Of a DNA stretch of 64,000 nt, positions 54,301-62,100 are shown in pieces. The notes under the pieces were generated by a model. It had not been told where the DNA came from. It did not search any database and saw nothing but the letters and a program-made list of their open reading frames with translations. This DNA comes from Zeaxanthinibacter sp. PT1. GTDB lineage: Bacteria; Bacteroidota; Bacteroidia; Flavobacteriales; Flavobacteriaceae. Each line of letters begins with the position of its first letter. Within the stretch, counting starts at the first letter, position 1. The translations under genes and the position numbers were made by a program. The stretch lies in NCBI RefSeq assembly GCF_028464225.1, contig NZ_JAQPCN010000007.1, positions 62,001 to 126,000 of the forward strand, read 5' to 3'.

Positions 54301-57300
54301 AATTTTACGGTATATACCAATATAGATAGTGGACAAAATACTTTTGGTGAGCCATTTTTATCTGGGATAGCCGGTGGTGTTTTTGATGCTAGTGGCGATT
54401 TTAAACTGGCGATTAACTGGAATGGTGCTGATTCAACCGGTGATCCGGTTCAACTTTTGACTATTCCGGCAGATCCCGTTAATACGCAATGGACCTTTGA
54501 AAATATTAGCTTTGATTCTCTTGGAGAAGCACTTAGTGCAGGTGATATCGACGATGATGGCGACCTGGACCTGTTCCAGGGAGCAAATTGGTTGCGTAAC
54601 GAAGGAAATGGCACATGGACCACATTTTCAACCGGAATCACCTTCCCGACAACTATGGACAGGAATATGCTGGCCGATTTTGACCAGGATGGTGATCTTG
54701 ATGCCGTTGTGAGCCAGTTGGGAAGTAACCAGGAAATTGCCTGGTTCGAGGCTCCTGCAGATCCTACTCAGCCCTGGACTAAGAACACCTTAGATACCGA
54801 TATTGACGGCGGGTTGAGTGTAGATGTAGCTGATATTGATTTTGATGGTGATCTGGATATCATTGTCGGAGAATGGCAGAGTGCCTACAGATTGTTCACT
54901 TTTGAGAATGACCTTTGTAATACCGGTACATGGATCAAACAGACCATTGATAATGGAACACCCACTTTTGATCACCACGATGGGGCACAGGTTGTGGATA
55001 TAGACGAGGATGGAGACCTGGACATCATTTCTATTGGCTGGGACAATATCACACCACGTATTTTTGAAAATACTTCCGGCAGTGCCCCGGTGAATTCTTC
55101 GCCTGTAGTACTGAACCCGGGGAATCAACTATACAACCAGGGAGCTACTGTAAGTTTACAGATCCAGGGATCTGATCCTGACTTTTCTGATATTCTTACC
55201 TATAGCGCCCAGGGGCTACCAGCGGACCTTGCTATTGATCCGGATTCCGGTATCATAAGTGGTACTTTGTCAGTAGCCGCTGGCACATACCCTGTAACTG
55301 TGCGGGTAACAGATGATTCGGGCTTATTTGATGAGACATCCTTTAACATCTATGTAGGTGAATTCAATAGTATTCTGCGGATAAACGCCGGGGGGCCATT
55401 GGTAAACGTTAATGGTGAAGATTGGATAGCAGATCAATATTTTGATGGAGGTGCCACGTACAATACCAATAATGCAATAAATGGGACCAACAATGATGTA
55501 TTGTATCAGACTGAGAGGAATTCTAATGACCCAACACTGACATATCAAATACCCGTACCTGAATCAGGTAGTTATGGGGTCAGGTTATTATTTGCCGAAA
55601 TATTTCACAGTAGTACTGGTTCCAGGCTCTTCGATGTTGATATCGAGAACGGGCAGGGTCAGCTGACGGATTATGATATTGTCGCTGCCGCAGGCTCTTC
55701 CTTTACAGCTAAAATTGAAAGTTTTGCCGTAAATGTTACGGATGGAAATCTAACCTTGGTTTTCACGAACATGACGGACAGGGCAAAAATATCAGCCATT
55801 GAAGTACTGGGTAGTGGCCAGAATGTTGCACCTGTTGTAGAAAACCCGGGTACTCAATTGGTTACTGAGAATTCAGATGTCAGTCTGCAGATAGAGGCGA
55901 CAGATTTTAATGTAGGTGACGTTTTAACTTATAGCGCCCAGGGTCTGCCTGCTTCCCTATCTATCGATGCAGATACAGGTCTTATCAGTGGTACAGTGAC
56001 TGAAGCACCTGGAACTTTCCAGGTCACTGTTAGGGCCACCGACTCTGAGGGATTATTTGATGAAGAAACCTTTACATTGGCCATTGGCAATTATACCAGT
56101 GGACTCCGTATAAATGCGGGGGGAGATGCGCTCACCCATGAAGGTAATTCCTGGATTGCGGATCAATTTTTTGACGGGGGCGATCTTTACGATTCAACAA
56201 ACCCTATTGCCAACACTACCAACGATTTAATGTATCAAACAGAAAGAAATTCTGATACACCAACACTGACTTATGAAATCCCGGTAGCTGAAGCGGGCGA
56301 ATATGCCATCGTGTTACATTTCGCGGAGTTGTTTCATACAGCACAAGGACAGAGGGTGTTTAACGTGGATATTGAATCCGGGCAGGCAACGCTAACAGAT
56401 TATGATATTTATGCCGAAGCTGGAGGAATGAATTCAGCTGTTTCTGAAACATTCTTAGTCAATATAACCGACGGCTCTTTATCCATAGTATTTACTAACG
56501 ATATAGACCGGGCAAAGATCTCTGGAATCGAGGTATTAGGGGAAGGTAATTTTGCACCAAGCCTTACTAATCCCGGAAACCAGGCATATGAAGAGGGAGA
56601 AACTGTCAACCTACAAGTAGAGGCCACAGATCCAAACGCAGGGGATGTGATCACTTATGCCGCTGTCGGATTACCAGCTTCACTCGCAATTGATCCGGAT
56701 ACAGGCCTAATTTCGGGGTTACTTACCGATGCCGTAGGTGATTATGAGGTTACCCTGAGGGCTACCGATAACCAAGGATTATTTGATGAACTTTCTTTTA
56801 CAATAACCATTGGCACACCGGTAAGAGATCTGACCATAAATTCAGGTGGTCCTGGGTTTACCTTTAACGGCCAGGATTGGGTTGCAGACCAGGATTTTGT
56901 TGGAGGAAATACTTTCGAGGTGGTGACGCCAATAGCCAACACTGAGAATGACCAGTTGTATCATACAGAACGTTTTGGTCCTGCACCATCAGGGTCGTTT
57001 AGTTATGACATTCCGGTGGAGAACGGTGTTTATAACCTGGATCTTCACTTTGCTGAAATATTTTTCGGTGTGGGTACTAATCCCGGAGGAGCTGGTTCCC
57101 GTATTTTTAATGTAGATATTGAAAATGGCCAGGAAAACCTTACTAATTACGACATAGTCGTTGCAGCCGGCGGAAGTGCTACTGCTATTATTGAACGATT
57201 TACGAATATTACTGTCAACGATGGTGCTTTAACTATTGTATTGACTTCCGTAGTTGACCGGGCAAAGATTTCTGGAATTCAGGTTACTACTTCTGTACCT

Positions 57301-58899
57301 CCTCAGGTTAATGCGGGTATGGATACTCAAATTACGTTACCTACGAACAGTGCGTCGCTGACCGGTTCGGCAACTGATCCTGATGGGGGAGTTATAACCA
57401 GTTATACATGGACCCAAGTCAGTGGACCAGGGACCGCTACTTTATCAGGTGAAAATACCGAACAGCTGTCAATCAGTGACCTGTTAGAGGGCACCTATGT
57501 ATTCCGACTGACCGCCGTTGACGATGAAGGTGATACTGCTTTTGATGAAGTCACGGTTACCGTGAATCCACTTTCCGGACCAACAGCGGTTGTAGAAGCA
57601 ACCCCTGAAAATGGAATAGTGCCTCTGGAAGTTACTTTTACCGGAAGTAATTCTACCGATGACCAGGGGGTAGTTACCTATGCCTGGGACTTTATGGATG
57701 GGAATACCTCAGCAGAAGCAGATCCTGTACATCTTTTTGAAACGGCAGGTACGTATGAGGTAAGCCTCACGGTTACCGATGGAGACAATCTCAGCGATTC
57801 AGGGACCATAACTATCACGGTTACAGAACCTGGTAATGAAGCCCCAGTAGCGGTGGCAGAAGCGTCACCCTTAACTGGAACAGCCCCCTTGGAAGTACAA
57901 TTCACCGGGAGTAATTCTTCGGATGACCAGGGAGTTGTGAGTTACTCTTGGGATTTCATGGATGGGTCTACTTCGGATATTGATAATCCTTTACACACCT
58001 TTGCGACTGCAGGAACATATGAAGTCACTTTAACGGTGTCCGACGCCAGTGGATTGGAAAGCAGTGCGAATGTTACCATAACGGTTTCGGAGCCTGCCAA
58101 TGAAGCGCCAACAGCAATCGCTCTCGCAGATCCAACATCCGGAAGCGCACCTTTGGAAGTTATGTTTTCAGGAATAGATTCTACGGATGATAGTGGTATT
58201 GTGAGTTACCTATGGGATTTCCAGGACGGTACCACATCTACAGAAGCAGAGGTTACTCACATCTTTGACTCTGAAGGAACATACAATGTTACCCTGACGG
58301 TCACTGATGCAGAAGGTGAAAGTGACACAGCAACGGTAGCTATTGTAGTAGGAGCCGCTGAAAATCTTCCACCGAGTGCTGTAATTGATGCCAACCCATT
58401 ATCAGGGACAGCGCCTCTCGAAGTTACATTTATCGGAAGGAATTCAACGGATGATTTCGGGATCGTTGAGTTTAATTGGGATTTTGGAGACGGTAATTTT
58501 TCCAATGCCACAGATCCGGTTCATATTTTTGAGGAATCAGGAACATTCACAGTTACTTTAACGGTTGTTGACGCCTCTGGTCTAAGCAATTCTGCTACAA
58601 TAAATATTACTGTTGATGATAATCCTCAGGGAATCGTTACAATTCTGCTGGAGAACCCGGCGAAGGACGGGGTTGCTAAATTGCGTGTTCTGAATAAACC
58701 GGCAGATATGATGATAGAGACTATATATCTGCACGATGCCAGTGGTAGGTTTATCAGCGGTTTTGATGCCCAGGAAATCTTCAGGGATAATAATTCGTAT
58801 GAAGTACCTGTGACAGGACTGAGGGATGGGTTATATTTTATTGGCCTGGAACCGAATAAGGGTAACTCTATGCTCGTTAAACTTCTAGTGAAGAACTAG
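51334..58899 (+). CDS. Giant secreted GSDH/PKD/malectin/FG-GAP protein with T9SS-type C-terminal domain
   Basis: The 2521-residue protein starts with GTG, followed by a signal peptide (about 18-37, ending VLAQ). In approximate residues, the domains are: glucose/sorbosone-dehydrogenase-like beta-propeller (38-450, with CCHSGGD); PKD (457-545); His/Asp-rich segment with GHLNHFHDD (about 550-655); CBM6-like sandwich (658-785); Ig-like (790-890); FG-GAP/VCBS repeats with DxDxDG loops (890-1250); three Ig-plus-malectin pairs (1250-1988); five PKD-type domains (1989-2430); and a type-A-like T9SS sorting domain (last ~90). It is probably an exported, cell-surface or matrix carbohydrate-binding oxidoreductase. 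PQQ dependence is family-based only. A terminator follows. Confidence 0.88.
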   Translation: MEYKTTPSKSLLQNYILLKSKILLLVLSLISTSAVLAQLPQDFQKVELITEMTNAVNFEFSPDGRIFIVDRYGELLIYDPNTQVTVSAGTIEVFKDFEDGLLGVAFDPGFLSNNYIYLHYSPLNVSVNRVSRFTMNGNTLDLGSEVIMMQWPTQRNGCCHSGGDLDFDSNGNLYIATGDNSNHSDYAALDEVNSVNSAEKASSNTNDLRGKILRITPQPDGSYTIPGGNLFPNGTGGLPEIYVMGARNPYRMFVDKENTDWLFWGEVGPDANFDGPEGPEGKDEMNLTKTAGNYGWPYFSGENEPYLIDYAPTPYYNDPANPQNISTWNTGATSLPPARPSWIDFFHKSYMAGPRYYYNPSLSDQQRLPIEYDEIFFYFDFNSSRVWAVQMDADGNILGEPEALLQAFPGGGFGFIDMKVGPDGHLYILEYGAGCCPNNTGTGKLVRMDYIGIVTNSSPVVEASADPDNGSLPLTVNFSSAGTFDPDGDPLTYAWDFETDGTIDSTEENPTFQYTVAGTYNVQLMVDDGNGGVSTKNLTIYAGNNAASFTFSTPIDGGLMNWNDDIQLDLLVEDVEDGTTADGSIDCADVNVVPSLGHLNHFHDDMGLDGCPQNLNLDPTNHNTYGEMDVFYVLGANYTDQGGLQAFEQIQLHPKRKEAEHFDDDDNITVIGNSDEWGGGSEAIRVNRDGFISLDGRNLANINSVKYRVASQIAGGSIELRLNSPTGTLLATTNVPSTGSLNNWVDIQSPITDPGGKNDLYFVFKNSTNAVDIFDLNYIEFIGQGVSVDNTPPVVNEVSSSSTTLVAVEFSEYVNPATAENINNYSLDNGESVLSASLQEDNRTVYLTTSQLQPGITYSLGVSGVTNEAGLSVATGNYPFSFVIECNDTPFPDQWEVHIIGPEQDYRSVYIYADHDLDGDGLKDIVSGGWWYKNPGTASGNWVRSTIGAPFNNVAYVYDFDGDGDFDLLGTQGAYTGSDMAWAQNDGSGNFTVYTNIDSGQNTFGEPFLSGIAGGVFDASGDFKLAINWNGADSTGDPVQLLTIPADPVNTQWTFENISFDSLGEALSAGDIDDDGDLDLFQGANWLRNEGNGTWTTFSTGITFPTTMDRNMLADFDQDGDLDAVVSQLGSNQEIAWFEAPADPTQPWTKNTLDTDIDGGLSVDVADIDFDGDLDIIVGEWQSAYRLFTFENDLCNTGTWIKQTIDNGTPTFDHHDGAQVVDIDEDGDLDIISIGWDNITPRIFENTSGSAPVNSSPVVLNPGNQLYNQGATVSLQIQGSDPDFSDILTYSAQGLPADLAIDPDSGIISGTLSVAAGTYPVTVRVTDDSGLFDETSFNIYVGEFNSILRINAGGPLVNVNGEDWIADQYFDGGATYNTNNAINGTNNDVLYQTERNSNDPTLTYQIPVPESGSYGVRLLFAEIFHSSTGSRLFDVDIENGQGQLTDYDIVAAAGSSFTAKIESFAVNVTDGNLTLVFTNMTDRAKISAIEVLGSGQNVAPVVENPGTQLVTENSDVSLQIEATDFNVGDVLTYSAQGLPASLSIDADTGLISGTVTEAPGTFQVTVRATDSEGLFDEETFTLAIGNYTSGLRINAGGDALTHEGNSWIADQFFDGGDLYDSTNPIANTTNDLMYQTERNSDTPTLTYEIPVAEAGEYAIVLHFAELFHTAQGQRVFNVDIESGQATLTDYDIYAEAGGMNSAVSETFLVNITDGSLSIVFTNDIDRAKISGIEVLGEGNFAPSLTNPGNQAYEEGETVNLQVEATDPNAGDVITYAAVGLPASLAIDPDTGLISGLLTDAVGDYEVTLRATDNQGLFDELSFTITIGTPVRDLTINSGGPGFTFNGQDWVADQDFVGGNTFEVVTPIANTENDQLYHTERFGPAPSGSFSYDIPVENGVYNLDLHFAEIFFGVGTNPGGAGSRIFNVDIENGQENLTNYDIVVAAGGSATAIIERFTNITVNDGALTIVLTSVVDRAKISGIQVTTSVPPQVNAGMDTQITLPTNSASLTGSATDPDGGVITSYTWTQVSGPGTATLSGENTEQLSISDLLEGTYVFRLTAVDDEGDTAFDEVTVTVNPLSGPTAVVEATPENGIVPLEVTFTGSNSTDDQGVVTYAWDFMDGNTSAEADPVHLFETAGTYEVSLTVTDGDNLSDSGTITITVTEPGNEAPVAVAEASPLTGTAPLEVQFTGSNSSDDQGVVSYSWDFMDGSTSDIDNPLHTFATAGTYEVTLTVSDASGLESSANVTITVSEPANEAPTAIALADPTSGSAPLEVMFSGIDSTDDSGIVSYLWDFQDGTTSTEAEVTHIFDSEGTYNVTLTVTDAEGESDTATVAIVVGAAENLPPSAVIDANPLSGTAPLEVTFIGRNSTDDFGIVEFNWDFGDGNFSNATDPVHIFEESGTFTVTLTVVDASGLSNSATINITVDDNPQGIVTILLENPAKDGVAKLRVLNKPADMMIETIYLHDASGRFISGFDAQEIFRDNNSYEVPVTGLRDGLYFIGLEPNKGNSMLVKLLVKN
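55090..57295 (+). repeat. Three tandem Ig-like plus malectin units, about 730 bases each
   Basis: Units begin near 55090, 55820 and 56550. Each encodes an Ig-like (He_PIG-type) domain with a YSAQGLPA or similar segment, then a malectin domain with NAGG, WIADQ(F/Y)FDGG, DVLYQTERNS and DRAKISGIEVLG-type sequence. Units 1 and 2 are the closest pair. This is internal protein repetition, not a mobile repeat. Confidence 0.8.
57585..58620 (+). repeat. Four tandem PKD domains, about 255-260 bases each
   Basis: Starts fall near 57585, 57840, 58100 and 58360. Each unit encodes TAPLEVTFTGSNSTDD-like, WDFxDG and YxVTLTVTDAxG segments, the hallmark of PKD beta-sandwiches that act as spacers or binding domains in secreted proteins. 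Confidence 0.85.
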
Positions 58900-58928
58900 T
58901 ACAGTATATCGATCCAGATAAAATTGGA

Positions 58929-58957
58929 AAGGCCTGCGCAACGCAGGCCTTTTTTTG
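58929..58957 (+). terminator. Intrinsic terminator after the first giant gene
   Basis: AAAGGCCTGCG pairs with CGCAGGCCTTT around a three-base loop (stem core 58932-58939 with 58943-58950) and runs into seven T bases. It separates the two paralogous giant genes, so each has its own transcript. Confidence 0.92.
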
Positions 58958-59128
58958 TTAACTTATACAGAGATTAGGTTCTTTTGATTTTAATACTTTG
59001 AATGTATTTAATCGGATAAACATGGAAGTTAATCGAACTTAAAAAAAAGGTTTTCCCGAGCAGCACTTTTCACGGTAATTTAGACCGAATTATTTCCCCC
59101 CATATTTTTAACGACAAGATTATCCCAA

Positions 59129-59149
59129 ACGTTACGATCAGCGTAACGT
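59129..59149. promoter_or_regulatory. Inverted repeat upstream of the second giant gene (possible operator)
   Basis: ACGTTACG (59129-59136) and CGTAACGT (59142-59149) form a perfect eight-base dyad with a five-base spacer, 40 bases before the ATG at 59189. It lacks a T tract, so an operator or mRNA leader hairpin is more likely than a terminator. The same dyad is not visible before the first giant gene. Confidence 0.45.
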
Positions 59150-59188
59150 GAAAGTAATCCTGATAAATTAATTACCTCATTACAAGCT

Positions 59189-62100
59189 ATGAAAAAGGAT
59201 CGCTCTGGCCGTCAGCCATATATAGGGAACTGGATTGCATTCCTGCCCAAATCAATACTATCATCCGGTTTAATAATTGTACTACTGATATTAGGCATCT
59301 TCAGTGCCCACGCACAATTGCCCAATGACTTTCAGAGGGTAGACTTACTAACCAACCTAACCAATGCCACGACCTTTAAATTTGCGCCTGATGGGAGGGT
59401 TTTTATTGTGGATAGGTATGGTGAACTGCTTATATATGATCCGGCTTCTCAAACATCTTTCTCTGCAGGGACTATTGAGGTATTCCACGAATTGGAAGAC
59501 GGCTTGCTAGGACTGGCATTTGATCCAAATTTCTTGACCAACAATTATATATACTTGCATTATTCTCCGCTGGCTACTTCTGTAAACCGCGTTTCGAGGT
59601 TTACCTTAAATGGAAATTCTCTTGTAATGAATTCGGAGGTTGTTGTACTTCAATGGCCCACCCAGCGTATTTCCTGTTGTCATTCCGGGGGGGATATGGA
59701 TTTTGACTCCCAGGGAAATTTATATATAGCTACAGGTGATAATACCGATCATAGTAATTATGCTACCCTAAACGAAAACGACATAAATAAAAGTTCGGAA
59801 AATACATCCTCGGATACCAAGGACCTGAGAGGTAAAATTCTTCGGATAACACCTTTAGCGGATGGTAGCTATACCATTCCCCCGGGAAACTTATTTAACG
59901 ACCCTCTGGTAGGAAGACCCGAAGTTTATGTCATGGGTGCCCGGAATCCTTACCGGATATTTATTGACAGGGAAAATTCAGATTGGTTGTTTTGGGGTGA
60001 AGTAGGCCCCGATGCTAACACTCCCTCATCGTTCAACGAGCCGGAAGGATTGGATGAGATAAACCTTACCAAGACTGCCGGTAATTATGGCTGGCCTTAT
60101 TTTTCAGGTCAGAATAGACCCTACCGGATTCATTATGCACAAACGCCTTACTTTAATGATCCTGCTGCGCCAAAAAACATCTCCAAATGGAACACAGGGG
60201 CCGAAAATCTACCTCCTGCCCAGCCGTCTTTATTGCAATTCCTGCATAAATGTTACCTGGCAGGCCCCAGGTATTATCACGACCCAGGTATCAACGATCC
60301 CAAAAGACTACCTGTAGAGTTCAATAACAAATTCTTTTATTATGACTTCAACTCTAGCTGGATCTGGGTGGCAACCCTGGATTCACAAGGAAACGTCCAG
60401 GGTACACCTGAAAGATTAGCACCCTCCGTATTTCCGACTGCGGCTACCGGATTTATCGATATGAAAATAGGCCCCGACGGCCACCTATATATCTTGGAAT
60501 ACGGCACTGGCTGCTGCCCGGGAAATACCGGAACAGGGAAATTAGTTCGTGTCGACTATACTGGAATCGTATCCAATTCTTCTCCTATAGCATCAATATC
60601 GGCTACACCTAATAACGGTGATGTGCCGCTTACTGTACAATTTTCTGCCGCAGGAAGTAGTGATCCCGACGGGGACAGCCTTACTTATGAATGGGATTTT
60701 GAGAATGATGGAACTGTTGATGCTACCGGTGTTACAACATCTCATACTTATACTAATGTTCAGAATTACACTGCACTTCTGAGAGTAAATGATGGTAATG
60801 GGGGAGTAGTGACCAAAACCACTATGATCTATGCCGGAAATACAATTTCGGAATTTACTTTTAACTCGCCCCCGGATGGTGGTCTGATTAACTGGAATGA
60901 TGATATTAATTTTAATGTATCAGTAAATGATGCAGAAGATGGGAGTACACAAAATGGGGGGATAGATTGTAATGATGTTAACCTGGTACCCTCTATTGGT
61001 CATTTAAACCATTTTCATGATGACCTTGGTTTAACAGGCTGTCCACAGCTTATAAATCTTGATCCCGGTGATCACGACATCCACGGGGAAATGGATATTT
61101 TTTATGTCTTAGGGGTCAACTATAGAGACAATGGTGGATTAACATCTTTTGACCAAATACAATTGCACCCGAAACGAAAAGAAGCTGAATTCTATTCCAC
61201 ATCCAATAATGTAGTTAAAATTGGAAACTCTGACTTAGGAGGAGGCGGAAATGAAGCGATCAGGGTTAATAATAACTCTAATATCTCTTTAGCCGGCCGA
61301 AACCTTCAGAACATCAGCTCGGTAAAGTATCGCGTAGCCTCACAAGTTTCTGGAGGAACCATCGAATTGAGAGTAGGCAGTGCTTCAGGTTCTTTAGTAA
61401 GCTCCGCTGCAATTCCCAATACCGACGGAACTAACAATTGGACCGATGTTGTAGCCAATTTTACTGCCCCATCGGGTAAAAACGACTTATATTTTGTGTT
61501 CAAGAATTCCTCTGTACAGCAAAATATTTTTGATCTTAATTACATTGAGTTCCTAGGGGCGGGGGTATCTATAGATAATTCCCCTCCTGAAATTACGGAA
61601 GTAGAGGTAGTATCAACTACTCAGCTCAAAGTAAATTTTTCGGAATATGTCAGCCAGAGCACCGCAGAGAATGTGAACAATTACATACTGAATAACGGGG
61701 CAAGTGTTCAAACGGCCGTATTACAAACAGATTTAAGAAGCGTCTTACTGAATACCACGCTATTAAATAGTAGTTCAGCGTACCAATTAGATATTAGTAA
61801 TGTGGAAAACCTCGCCGGAATTCCAATGTTACCAGCTTCATTTGATTTGAATATATTCCAACCCATACGAATAAATCCTGGAGGTCCACAAATAATAATC
61901 GATGGCAACACATTTTCTCCCGATCAATATTCTACCGGGGGAAGTACTTATTCTAATTCTGTAGCTATTTCAAATACATCTGACGATGTACTCTACCAGA
62001 CAGAGCGATATGGCAGTAACTTTTCTTATAATATCCCTGTTCCACAGAACGGGGCTTACGACTTTAAGCTGCACTTTGCAGAGATATATTTTGGTGTTGG

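Noticed and set aside
54790..55128. Minus-strand open frames in the giant repeat genes
   Set aside because: They arise from repetitive Asp/Gly-rich coding on the plus strand and show no independent signals.
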